Part shown: piece after piece, positions 39,168-51,588 of the stretch
Numbering within the stretch: position 1 is the first letter of the stretch
Layout of the letters: the number at the start of each line of letters is the position of its first letter
From: Pagrus major
Lineage: Eukaryota > Chordata > Actinopteri > Spariformes > Sparidae
Direction: 5' to 3'
NCBI RefSeq assembly: GCF_040436345.1
Contig: NC_133227.1
Span: 22,938,671-23,002,670, forward strand
DNA: 64,000 bases
The notes under the pieces: model-generated
Seen by the model: only the letters and a program-made list of their open reading frames with translations
The model's database searches: none
What the model was told of the DNA's origin: nothing
Position numbers and translations under genes: made by a program

Positions 39168-41194
39168 TCAGAGCGGTTTGGGCAGGCAGGACACCTCCTC
39201 CACACACTCGTCGTAGGCCTCCTGGTAGTCCTGATGAGGTTTGATCAGGATCACGCAGGTCGGCCTCTTGGAGCCCGCAGACGAACCCAGATCCTGAAAA
39301 CAGACGAGGAAACTTGCTTTCAGTTGACTGGGACGAAAACATCAGCTAAATAAATATTTTACAACAAGACTAGAAGTCACTGTCGTCATTCTCTCAGTCA
39401 CATGACATTGAAACCCATCAAAATTGTCCAACGAAGGGAAATGTACAGAAATCCACCAAGAAACCAAAGAAGACGCTCCTTTTAATTCAGAACTTCCTTT
39501 ACAATCTTCATGTTTTTAAGTTTTCCTCAGTATCAAAGTAGTGAAGTGACAGTTGTCTGTACATTTGTGAGTACACTGCAAACAGGAACTGCTAATCGCT
39601 AATCCGGCATATTTTTAATGGTGCCAATTTGACTAAATGTGAACAAATACAGGAAAACAGTAGAGAAAATTAAATGAATATTAGCAGTTTTCACTTTGCA
39701 TCATTAGTGCATTTCTGTGGCATTATTAAAACTTACTAAGTCTAATCAACATGGTTCTTATATTCCTGGAGCACTCACGCTCTCATCCATCCACCCATGC
39801 ACTGATATTAACTCTGTGATGAAAACCTGATAATAAAACAGACAAAAAACTCACCACTTTGGAGGGGATGTAGGCGTATGGCAGGTTTCTGTCCTCGCAC
39901 ATGACCGGCAGGTGACAGTAGACGTCGATGGGCAGCGTGTCACCGGCCAACACCACGATTCTGCAGAGAGAAAGATCAATAAATACACAAAACACAGATT
40001 ACATCTATGTTGTTAAAGGTTTGTCTACATCAGAGTATGTGGTCAAGTGACGGAACGGCCCATTGTCTAAAAAAGTGTAAAGACATGGCAGACTCACCCT
40101 TTCTCTCCTTTGTTGATGAACTTCTGGACCTCTTTCACTCCTCGGCGGATGTTCTTCACTTTGGCAGCTGGAATGACAGAAAAGACCGTGAATACACTGT
40201 TCCAGACCTCAATCAAACATCAGTCATTTTTATATAAACACTAACATTTCTATTCATCCTGAATTCTGCTACAAAATTATTCCAGTCAATTCGTGGCACA
40301 CCAACATGTTGCTGTCTCTGTCTGCAACCTGAAGGAGGAAGGGGCATCAGTCACCCCAAAGAAGAAAATGGCTGATCAATAGTCATAATACCAATGATCA
40401 TCAATTAATTTTAATTAAAGGATGTATGCCGAATTAATCACAAGAGCCCGACCATTCGTAAAAGATCTCAATTGATGACCTATGGCCTCTGTAATACCTG
40501 CTAAAATGCAAGAAGGCGTTAAATCATTAGGTTTTTCAATCCAGTTTGGCATTTTACCAAAGAAAAACTAAAACGTGTAGAAAACAGGCCCAGATCGGCA
40601 GTGAACTGAACTAAATCTCAACAGCACTCACACATCTGACTTGTGACTGATTAAAAATGACACAGGATCATTTCTAATATTTCTCTGCTGCCAGCACGAG
40701 GCAGGAACCGGAACAAACAATCCATTCAAACATTTCCTGACAACACGAGACGCGAATCCTCCACGAGGAAAACGACCCCAAAGTTTCAATGTCCTGTTGC
40801 CGAATTATTCAGAAGAATGTAAAGAATCGTGCGATATCTCATTTCTCGACATACCACGTCAGTAAAGTATGCTGACACACAAAAGATCTTAAAAATCGTC
40901 ATATTTTTAATGGAGATTGGTATTCCCGACCTAGAACCCATTAAAACAAGAAGAAATGAGCAGAGATCGCCGCATGTCAGCAGCCCGGTTAAACTCCCAG
41001 CTGTTTATTCTGCGTTTCTCACCTTTCTTGACGCATTTGTAGAGTTTCTTGCTGAGTTTTTTGGAGGCCAGCGGCTGAGAGATCGGGTTCACGTTAGCGA
41101 TCAGCTCCTGGTAAGTCTTCTCGGTCCCGTTCCCGTCGGCGGCGGCTGCTTCCTCTCCGTCCGCAGCGACCTTCTCCTTCTTCACCTTCGTCAT
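39168..41194 (-). CDS. nhp2: NHP2, H/ACA ribonucleoprotein subunit 2
   Basis: Core protein of H/ACA snoRNPs and telomerase RNP, an L7Ae-family binder that works with dyskerin, NOP10 and GAR1 in rRNA pseudouridylation; nucleolus and Cajal bodies. Exons in transcript order: 41023-41194, 40098-40167, 39855-39960, 39168-39293. All phases agree, giving 157 residues (human 153). Landmarks: start MTKVKKEK, ERTYQEL-like EKTYQELIANVNPI, QPLASKKLSKKLYKC, NIRRGVKEVQKFINKGEKG, IVVLAGDTLPIDVYCHLPV, MCEDRNLPYAYIPSK and the C-terminal CVILIKPHQDYQEAYDECV. Compared with human, the N-terminus carries an Ala/Asp-rich stretch. The first intron (40168-41022) is the longest and holds no recognised repeat. Confidence 0.97.
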
Positions 41195-41591
41195 TTCTGA
41201 TCACGTTTAATAATCGATACGCGTTCAGTTGTTTTTTTTTCCTGATTGATCCCTGTTAGGCGGTCACAACTCGCTCTCTGCAAAGACACCGAACCACACG
41301 TGTTTGAGTCTCTTCTTCCTCCGTTTGTGTGAAGGCGGAACCACAGCAGCGCCGCCAGCGGGCCGGAGGGGAACAGCAGCCCGACCTTTCAAAATAAAGG
41401 GCCGAGCTGTTTGCATTCATCAGGTTGCTTTTCCCCTCATTTTACTATTTGTTTACTGTTTATTTATTTTTTCTGTGTTTTACAATTCGTTCCACACTCA
41501 AATATATTTTTCCTAATTCATAATATGCATGATCTATGAAGGCTATATTGATTAAATTGATTTCACTTTTTAATATGTTTCTGTTTCTGAT
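41195..41591 (-). promoter_or_regulatory. nhp2: nhp2 5' flank
   Basis: CpG-containing stretch at about 41270-41400 (ACACGTG near 41296, GCGCCGCCAGCGGGCC near 41350) directly upstream of the nhp2 start. It looks like a TATA-less housekeeping promoter. Confidence 0.45.
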
Positions 41592-41683
41592 GATTTTTGA
41601 GTCTCATTCCCAACTCGTCAAATAATGATGCTTCCATCCCAAAGTGTCAGTTTTTGACGAGTTGGGAATGAGACTCAAAAATC
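41592..41683. repeat. Foldback hairpin element, copy B
   Basis: Perfect 31-bp arms (41592-41622 and 41653-41683) around a 30-nt loop; the arm contains GAGTCTCATTCCCAACTCG. Right-flank TTACAAATAGG is shared with copy A. Confidence 0.9.
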
Positions 41684-42666
41684 TATTTTTCTTACAAATA
41701 GGTCTTTCAAATAAAAACAGAAAATGAGGTTTAACCTCTGTTAAATTTTGATTTACGGGAGTAGTATTTGCACATTTTCAGATATTTTTGGATAAAATTA
41801 AAAGAATCATAATCCTTTACCCTAAAATCTGTAAAACCAAACATTACTGAACATGAAGGAGATTTGTGGGAATACAAAATAGATTGTGTCCATGCTCAGT
41901 TTTTATTTCTATGTTAAAGCTTGACATAAAATGATTGTTTCCTGGATAATAAAATAAATACTTTCTTAAGATGCTGAAAGAAACATACAAAAGTTTTAGA
42001 CCATCTACATTTTCTGTAGGTAAACTCCATTTGCTGAGGAAGATCATGTCATATGACCAAAAGCCCCCGATCAGATACTAAATAGGTCTGAGATGAGATT
42101 GTCAACAAATAAAAACTGTCCTCACAGGGTCACTCTCTTCATTTCCTTCTGTTCCCAGTGTTGCTTCTCATGTTTAATCTCTTTTTAATTTTCTTCTTTA
42201 TTAGGAAAGACTCTCAGTAAATAAGGTGATTTCTAGTCAGTTTTTTATTGACTTACAATATAAATTAAGGACTTAATAAGTGCAGAAATATAAAAGGAGT
42301 ACAATGTGTTGTCTGGACCAAACAACAAAACATAAAGAATACTTACAATTAAATACGACAAAAAGTATAAAAACAAACGTGTTTGCTAAAAAATAAAATA
42401 AAAACACAAGAATCACAAAAACTGTATAAGTTAATGAATACATGTAAAGTGTACAGAAACATTTAAGTAAACACATAAACACTATTAAACTCATTCAGTT
42501 TGAACACTTGAGGATGAAACTGTAAATTAAGTTAACAAAACGTTAAGCCGGATAATAGATGTCATACTTTGTTGGTATTTCCTGTTGGTCAACTCTTGTA
42601 CGACGACTGATACTGATCTGTATGAGGAAGGGCTGGGAGCGGTGATGTCACAGTGCTGACGTGTCA
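41684..42666. other. AT-rich spacer and 3' UTR of PLAC8-family gene
   Basis: No separate gene. A minus-strand AATAAA lies at 42244-42249 and could end the next gene's transcript, giving a 3' UTR of about 420 nt. Confidence 0.5.
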
Positions 42667-44104
42667 TCAGCGGTAGATGAGGTCACTGAGCACGGTGGGG
42701 AGTTTCCTGCTCTTCATCTCTCTGGACATCTGACACCAGACGCAGGACGTACAGCAGGTGGAGAGCAAACAGTCGCGGCACAAACTGCCCTAAAAACACA
42801 AGAGCAAAAAATATTTGTACAATCTGTGACCAGAAAAACTGCAATGTTTTGGGAACTTAAAAAGTTTTGGGCCTAATACCGACCCCTGTGGGACCCTGTG
42901 GCTGTTTGTTATCAAAATAACTTCTTAATGATTTATTATGAAACAATGTGAGAAGTAGACAGAACTCAGACACTGATTATCTTAAAGAGTTTAAAGCCAA
43001 AAGGTCACTGGTTTAATCTTTAAAAGAGCGTTGTAGGCTATGAAAAATCGTATTAAATGTATTAATAATACAGAAGCCTTAATTCAGAGCCTCTCAGTCT
43101 CCGCAACATTGACACATCAACACAATTAAGCACAGGAAAACACACAAAATAATCACAGTAGCAATAAAGAGTCGTGTCCTCACTCTGATGCCGTAGCGTT
43201 GACGTATGGACGCCCTCATGGACATGGTGACGGGATTGACGCAGCTGAAGATGTCCAGCAGGGGGAGACAGAGACACTGACCGTACGCTTTAGCGGTTTT
43301 ACAGGCGAAGCAGGGACAACACCAGAACGCAAAGCAGCCTTCAACACAAAACAGTTAGCAGTTGTTCAAACGTTAGTTGTATCATCACTAAATAATAATA
43401 AAAAAAATTATATTCAAGCCAACTAAATGACAGGTTTAACATAGGCCCAACTGTTTTGTAGCTAACTGAACCAACTTAAAAAGCTAACGTTAGCATGCTA
43501 ATATCTGAGCCGTTTAGCGCAAAAGAGGTAATAAAGACTATAGTCGACATATCTGACCTGATAAATGATGTTTGATAATGATTCAGTCTCAAAGATTTTA
43601 ATTATGTTTCACAAAAATTATTAAATGAATGCTAATAACATTTAATGAGTAAATTAGGCTACGTCAGTTAGCTTAGCATAATCAGGTGTTTCACACTGAT
43701 TTGGCTTTAGATTTATCTTGTAGCTCTTAAAACTGTAGGCTGATTTTTGAAAGTTATGCTAGCTTGTGATGCTACAATGACTTCCTGTTTACATGGCTCG
43801 TGATTGGACACCCGCACAGATGTTTCCTAGCAACGTCTGTAGATGACATTCCAAATTATGGGATGTCAAAGCTACAAAGACATTCCAAAAACCTGATTCA
43901 ATAAATCACTGGTTGTAAACGAGTTACTGAGAACGAGGAAGAAACACAGTGTGTGGTCTGGTTGTTAGTCTCTCTGAGTGGAATAAAGAGTGTTACTGTA
44001 CATTCTCTCATGTCGTCGCAGCAGTCACAGATCCCAGAAGTCCATTCACCGTCATTAGAGAAGACAACCACACGTTGAGGCTGGCTCCACACCGGCACAC
44101 TCAT
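42667..44104 (-). CDS. PLAC8/cornifelin-family protein
   Basis: Small cysteine-rich PLAC8-domain protein; relatives include cornifelin, PLAC8, PLAC8L1 and fish ponzr proteins. Molecular function is poorly defined. Exons: 44002-44104, 43184-43338, 42667-42789, in phase, 126 residues. The domain starts WTSGICDCCDDMRE (family WSTGLFDCCDD) and continues CCFAFWCCPCFACK, YGQCLCLPLLD, MRASIRQRYGIRG and a closing CVWCQMSREM. Cysteine pairs and the short hydrophobic CCFAFWCCPC core fit the family. The ATG at 44104 was chosen because the frame upstream has no other ATG. The first donor (T|GTACAG) is weak but the frame demands it. Human PLAC8L1 lies on 5q like its neighbours here, so plac8l1 is possible; cornifelin-like is the safe name. 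Confidence 0.9.
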
Positions 44105-44329
44105 CCTCCTCAGACACAAACAGTCAACAGGTTAGCATCTGAATCACAGATATCAGCATCATACCACACATCACAGTCTTTACTCTGACAAAAGTAGAAA
44201 GAAAACATTGAAAAAAAAGGGAAATATTTAACTTTTTACCTCACCACATACATTTGACAGTTTGGTTCATGAATGATAAAAACAATTATTCATTATTCTA
44301 TAATAATATAACAATGTGAGGCCATTCTG

Positions 44330-44455
44330 CATGACGAGTACTTTTAATACATAACTTCTGTGCTTATTTTTCATACATTTGAATTCAGGACTTTTCTACA
44401 CTGTGGTATTTCTACTTCTACTCAAGTAAATTATCCAAGTACTTCTTCCAGACTG
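44330..44455. repeat. Interspersed repeat fragment, TTCTACTCAAGTAAATTA type
   Basis: Reverse-oriented end of the common ACTTNAAGTAC element, in the 5' part of the PLAC8-family locus. Confidence 0.5.
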
Positions 44456-45174
44456 CCTTTCATGTTACAGTATATTTTAGGATATGGATAGAACACACTG
44501 TTGTTTGTTGTTTAATCTGTAAAAACCATAACTTTATTAAAGACAACAACAATAACATCTGTTGATAATTTATTCCTGAAAACTGTTTCTCAGTTCATTG
44601 AGAATAAAACAGATTGTAGCTGTTGGACTTCTTAAAGTGGATTTTTAGAAAACTTTCATACTAACTTATTTGCATTGAAAACAGAGTTAAATATTCTGAC
44701 TAAACATTTTTAAAAAAATCAATGGAGAGTTCAGACTCAATATTTTCAGAATAAAGTAGTTTATCATATTTAAGAGGCTCCTGTGTTTTGAATAAAATAA
44801 ACACCATCAGCAAAATAATTAGCTGTCAGATAAGTGTAATGCAGTTAAAAGGACATTTTCCTTGAAATGTAGTATAAAGTAAGAAGCGCTCTATCATGTT
44901 CCCCAACATTTAAAACTTTAGTATTTTATGTAATAATCAGAATCACTATCATAACCAGCGGCACATTAAAAAATAATAAACAAACACAACACAAGAAGCG
45001 TTCAAACTGAAACATGTTTCATGTGAATCCTTAAAAACAGACAAACTCAGGTAGAAGCTGGTTAAAGTAAACTTTACAGTCCTGACTACTTTTATCTGTC
45101 ATCTCAATTTCTCGAGCGTTAGATTAAATAAACTAAAAACCAAGAGAGAAGCGTGAAAATGATCATAATCTTAC

Positions 45175-45300
45175 CTGTGTGTGTGTCTGACTGAGAGGTG
45201 ATTCAGCTGCTCTGATTGGATAAAGACGTCTGTGCAGGACGAAGGTTTTGGATTAACCTGCCCGACCTGCCGGACTGGATTTTATCTTATATTTAACAGT
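45175..45300 (-). other. Possible non-coding first exon of PLAC8-family gene
   Basis: A strong minus-strand donor CACAG|GTAAGAT at 45175 faces the coding exons. The upstream end is unknown and set only roughly. It would make a first intron of about 1.1 kb. Confidence 0.3.
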
Positions 45301-46430
45301 TTCGTCAGACTGACTTCTCTGAGTCACAGCAACAGCACTTCTTTAAAGGATGTTGTTTAATTTACATAAATCACATTTAAACTCTGGAGCCCCAAAAGTC
45401 AAAGATATGACTGAATACATGAATAAACAAAGAGTGTAGCAGGTGTATTTTACACAGTATTCTCTCCTAATCACCTACATATCCAGGTGTGAACTGGTAC
45501 TTCAGGTAAAGAATGTAAATTAAATTATATTAAAATCCATTTTCATGTCTTTTGTTTTGGCATTTTGGAGTAGAAAAAGTTGTCTGCCAGTCTATGTAGT
45601 TAAAAGATTCAGCCACCAGATGGCGACAAACACTAAACTCTGGATTCAGGTTTGACGCCAGCAGCTGGTTTCAGTTGTTTAATTTAATTCTCATAATCTT
45701 AAATGACTCATAACATGGCAGAGCTTCAACCATCAGTAAACTACAGAACTACAGTTCAATTATTGCCATAAAAAGAGTGTTTTAGTATCAACTGTTTAAG
45801 ATTTATCACTGAGACAATTATTCAAAAGTTACATCATGTTTTATTAAATTAAATACACAATTGACAGTTGATGAAATAAGAAGTAACAGAGAGAGTAATG
45901 TTTGTCGAAAGGCTCAAAGTACTGCAGTACCCATGAGCCTCAGAGGCTGTTGCTATGGAGAAAACTCCATCCAGTGCAGTGACATCATACTTCTACAAAG
46001 ATCGACCTTCAGCAAATCCAGCTGGTTGTCTGCTGTGTGAGTTATAAACACTGTACATGGTTGAGACAACAATATATCCATTACATTAAATTATGTTTAA
46101 TTATCTTGAGAAGTCTTTGGCTGACACGAGGAGTCCACGTTTGTTTGGTTTTCAACCGACAGACTGGTGTAGGGATGACGTACTTTTGTAGGAGTTAGCA
46201 TCGAGATTTTTTAATTGGATTTTGGAAAAATACAAAAATCTCAGTGGCAAAAAAAGGTTATGATACTCAGGGTTTTGTTCAGCAAGACAATCCTCACAGA
46301 TGAGCACCACTTTATGATTTTGAAAAGTGTAAATTAAATCACTAGAAGTAAAAAGCTAATGTTAGGCTATAAACACACTACACTGCAGTGGCATGACTTA
46401 GACGTCATCACCACTAAGCGTCTTACTACA
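45301..46430. other. Intergenic with one fish repeat
   Basis: GTACCCATGAGCCTCAGAGG and GTTGCTATGGAGAAAAC at 45928-45965 match a widespread fish repeat. No gene seen. Confidence 0.5.
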
Positions 46431-46552
46431 CAATTACTATACACGTTTTCTATAAACTGATCAATGTACAAGTTGTAAAGTTAAAGTTAGAATAGTTTGT
46501 AACTTAAGTCGGCCTGTAAAGACGGACTAGTGAGTCGATGAGTCTCCGTGTT
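46431..46552. repeat. Second copy of the 30287-30410 repeat
   Basis: About 120 bp nearly identical to 30287-30410, same orientation, 16 kb apart. Confidence 0.8.
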
Positions 46553-46746
46553 CACTGTGATGGCGTGTACAAGACTTTTCTCAATTAAGCAAAAATGTTG
46601 TCAGTTCTCATTGTTTGTCCTCATGTCCTCCACGCTGCCCCCTTTAAAGTCGTCCTGGTGGCTATCTGGGGGACTGCAGGACAAGTTCCTGTTTTTTGTC
46701 CACAGCTTGTCGTTGTCCTGTCTCACTTCTCAGCAGGTCCGTGAAA

Positions 46747-49700
46747 TCAGGGGCAGTACTCGTACTCGCCTCCGTCGACGCCTCCTTCTATCTGGTAAAC
46801 GTTTTCCACCGTCGAACTCTGTCTATGGAGGTGCAGAGAGGACGAAGTCGAAGTGAACTGGGCCCAACTGTTGCCCTGCTGCTGCCGAGGGCTGGAAGAC
46901 AAAGAATGAAAAAATAATTATTCATTATTTAGTTTTTTCATTATTCTCCTTGGTAGCACTAATATCACCAAGTTAATGATATCGTAGATGATTCCTGGAA
47001 AGAAATATATAATTTACTGTAAAGAAAGTGAGGACGATTTGAGACACTACACATAGTAACTACACACTTTACTTTTATTGTTGATTTCCTTGAACAAACT
47101 ACTTAAATCTTGAAAAAGTCTTCTGAGAGATTTTAAAACAAAGTAAAGTTTTAACATTCAAGCATATTCAGTGACTTGGTGACTCAGTTTTTACAAAGTA
47201 GTTTGTAAGAAATGACATAATCCGGATCCTTTACAGGAACCTTTCTATAAGGTTTTGTTTCTCAAATAAAAAAATCCACTTTTAAACATTTCTCTTTCTG
47301 CTTGTTGGTTATGATTACATTACTTAACCAACATCTTCTCAGTGGTCACGTTTTCCTCCGGTTCAGATTTTAACATTTACATTGTGACATTTGTGTCCGG
47401 AGATCATCAGCGAGCAACTTAAATGTCACGTCAGTCACAGAGGAAACCTCAGAGGCTTCCTTTCTTCGCTTTAATAGGCTACCTATTTCAAAGTTTCGGT
47501 TTCTGCAAAAAAAAAAAAAGATCTGCCAGAGACGAGACCACCAGCTTCATCATATCAGACTTTAAGGAACATTCAGGTTTTAATTCTGCATTAAGGTTAT
47601 TAAACGCTTGAGGGGTTTAGACTGAGGTCAGATCCTGCGGACAGGTCGGCCTCTTTATGGAGTTAGTAGAGTAGACTCTAACATTGAGCTATTTTACCAG
47701 CTGCAACTTAAACACTTCTTTCGGCTAAAGTTTGTGATGTCTGACCCACAATGATGCTGCTGCATGGTTAAAACAAGGTTTGTATTTATAGATGCATGTA
47801 TTTTATATGTGTTGCATTATGTCAGGGCAGAAACTGGTGACACATCTCAAGATGAATTTGGCAGTTTTAAATCACATTTAATTTTGAAATAAGAAAACAT
47901 TAACAGATTGTACTCAGGCCGCTCTGCAGGAGGACTGGTGGAAAAGTTTCATCTAAATTCACCATTTTCTGTTCTGACTCTGGTCCTCCGCTTCTGTTTG
48001 GCAAAAATCTCTTGTGTGGTAATTGTGGTTTTTTTTCTGTCATCGCTGAGTTTCGGTTTGAACACAACACAGCTTCACTGAGCCGTGTGAATACTAAGCT
48101 AGCACGAAGATGGCGATAATGCAGAGGGTGTTGAACACTTGAACACGGGTGTGACATGAGACACCCAAGGGATTCCCGACCCCTGAGGTAGAAAAGCTGC
48201 CGACTCATGAAGGCTCTGCCGAGACATGATTTGTCATCAGAGAGAGGCGGCTGCAGTTTGTTCCAACAACTCTTTATCAACCACAACTTCCCATAATGAT
48301 GGTCTCTAAACGGCTCTGCTTCGAGGCTTCAAACTTTAGACGTAAAAGTCCATCAACAGAAAAAGAAAAGGAGAAGTTAAAATGTGTTTCTCAATCTGAA
48401 TGAGTCACACTACGAAACTTACATTTTATGGAGCAGAGTCCATCTTCTGACTGCAGAGACACAAAAACATCAGAAATAACATTAACAAGAGGTTTACTTT
48501 TACAAAAGAGTCACGTGGCGTAACAAACATCAAATTACATCTCATTCCCAGGTTGTCAAATACTGACGTTTTGGGTTGGTGGATCACACTGAAAGCGTCA
48601 GTATTAACGACCTGGGAATGAGACTCAACCATCAGCTATCTTATATGTTGCACTATAAGAGTCGAGTGTCTGTGGTCAGTTCAGTCAAATCGATCTGCGT
48701 CACAAACTCTGCTGGGAACACTTCACATGACCTCCATCATGGACGACTGACCACTGGTTCCTCTCTGGGTCAACGCAGGAAGTTTGTCCACAGTTAAACT
48801 GTTAAACTTCACTTTCTTTTGTTGTGTCTTTAAAGACGTTAGCACAGCGATGGGAACATCAACTGTTGTACTTCTTGACTTACTGATAATGACGAGTCCG
48901 CCTACTGTGACCGCAGCTATCAACCCGAACAGAACACACACCAGAACCACAGGTAAAATGCTGTTCTCCTGCTGCTGAACACACAAAAACACACGTACAT
49001 CAACAACATCTTAAAGTCAAACTCATATTTAAAAACAGACAGGATGTTAGCTAACACAACGACAACGTGTACGGCAGCTTTAACCAAAAATTGACAACAA
49101 GCAGATATATATTATTCATATTTTGGTTAGTTTTTGTAAAAATGAGTTTAGATTTGTTATGATATGAACCACGTAAACTCACATTCTGTCCTTTTTACGT
49201 TTCACACAGGAAATATATAAGTCTCTATCTCACCTCGGCACTGATGCTACTGGAGGAGGAAGTTAGGAGGGTCTCTGTGATATTCATGTGACCTGCAGGA
49301 CGAGGAAATGAAAGCAGATGGTTTTAGTGCAGCTGTGTCAGCAGCATGATGTCATGATGAAGGAAAAAGGTTCGGAAACAAGTCTGATCTGTGAAACAAT
49401 GAGAGTTACTTTGTGTTTGTACCTGCTGTATAACTGGCTGTCGTCGGCTCTGTAGACGTCTCTGTGTTTAAAGTTGATGTGGTCGTCTGTGGAGCTGAAA
49501 ACAGATCATTACTGTCACATTAACAGATATAATGTGACACCTTGACCTCAAACGGCCTCAGTGTGTTTCAGATGAAGACTGTCAGATCAACTGAAACCAT
49601 TTTTTCAATTGCACAACTCTGTATTTAAACTTCTCTCACTCTCTCATCTTTATTTTTACATTTCTTTCACTTTCAGTGGTGGAAGATCTTGACCTCAGAT

Positions 49701-51545
49701 CTTGTACTTAATACCTCAGGGTGGTTGGATTGGGCTTACACTGGACATTTCCCCCCAGAGACTGTATGTGACCAAGACTCAAGTTTGAACTTTTCCTAAA
49801 CTTTACCAAGAAGTTTTTGTGCCAAAACCTAAACAAACCAGGACCGTTTCACCACGTTGATAAGCTATAATAATGTGACCTGTTTGTCAGCAAGCTATTT
49901 TGAAAATTAAGACCAGACATATCTGCGGAGCACTTCACGTGCAAAACTGACACTAGAGAGGTAGATCGTACAGCATAGTTTTAAGGCCAATGACCAGGCT
50001 GCAGTATTTGCCGTACTACAGTTCGAGACACAACACTGGATATTTTTAAGGACACCTGCAGACATTTCCAGCCTTTTTTGTGGTGACTGAAAGCAGCTTT
50101 TTTTCAAGGGAAGTCAGATGATCTCCACTCATGAGGAAACCATTAACCCTTATCAAGTGATTTTTATGCATATACCTAAACAGAGCATCAAGTATAGAGA
50201 CAAATAAAATTCAACCTAAACAAATGTAAAGTTGCGACATAAAGAAACCGTCAGTTTTAACTTATCTGGAGTTTTGCAGAAATGTACTGAGCTAACATTT
50301 ATCCTGGAGATTGGGTTGATAGCTGATGAGTTAGGTGTGAGAACAAGATTCAGCACCTTGTGAACATGATGAATAAAGGATATACATCGGCTTGTGAAAA
50401 TTTTGTACAACTGCTCACAGTAAACACGTTTTATTTGCAAATAACTGCATCCTGTTTAATTTACGATTTTATTAAGTGACTCTTTCAAATCCAGGGTTGT
50501 AACTGTAATGAACAACCTTATGCACGGACATTATTTAATAAACAGTGGTTATTGATCCAATAGATGAAGCGTCCATCTGCTTCCTTGATCTAACTGCTGC
50601 TGACACATCTTTTAATAAAAATAATTTTAAAAAATAGTTGTGCAAACTTCAGCTTTCCTGCACAAACTTTAAAATATTTTTTTTAAGAATTTCTCACCTG
50701 TCTCAACGGTCAAATCAAAGTGATGTTTGTCATCATTGAACCATCCAGGGATGTCCACTCTACATCCGTACCGTCCAGCGTCTGAATCTGTGACGTTCAG
50801 TATCGTCAGAGAAACATCTCCTTCATCCAGTCGTCCCAGTAACTGATACCTGCTGGAAGCTCTGGTTCCTTCTATCACTTTACGACCGTCTGTAGAGATG
50901 AGCTGGTTGTAACAGCCTGATCGTGGTATGTCTCCTCGTCCCCAGCAGACTGCCAGCTGTTTGTATTTGCTGATGTTGTATGTACATGACAGAGTGACGT
51001 TTTGACCGGTTCGACCAACAATGCTGTTGCTGCTGGATTCACTGACTGTAGAGACAGAAAAAACAAGTAAAATTACCTCCTCAGTTCAGCAGACTTCAGT
51101 TTTTGTCAGCAGCTAAAATCTGCTTGTTACTGAAAAGATCTCAACTGTCAGATCGGCTTATCATTCGTTTCCAATTGTTTTGTATTGTTATTGTGTTACT
51201 CTTTCTAAATTACGTTTCTTTTTACCTGTTTTACTGACAGACGACTTTGCTGTACTGTGTCTGTTTTTGCTGAGTTGCAACCCAAGACGATAAAAACTGA
51301 ACCGATGATGTGAGAAACTGTAAAACCAACAACATGTTGCTTTGTTCCCTTCATCAGACCGCTGATATCTGACATGTCATCTGTGTGAAGCGCCTTCAGA
51401 GCATGCAGCATTTCTTATTATCAGATGATCTGTTTATGTCGTCCTGCAGCTGTTACAGATGTTAATCTGAGAAAAATGTTTGGTGAAAAATGATGTTTGG
51501 TCTCGTGACAGCTGAATCTGATGACCTATTAGTGAAGATAATAAC

Positions 51546-51588
<43 letters not shown>

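Noticed and set aside
46548-46917. Plus-strand frames of 73-102 residues at the 3' end of TIM copy 1
   Set aside because: They overlap the last TIM exon on the opposite strand and a dispersed repeat; no splice or family support.
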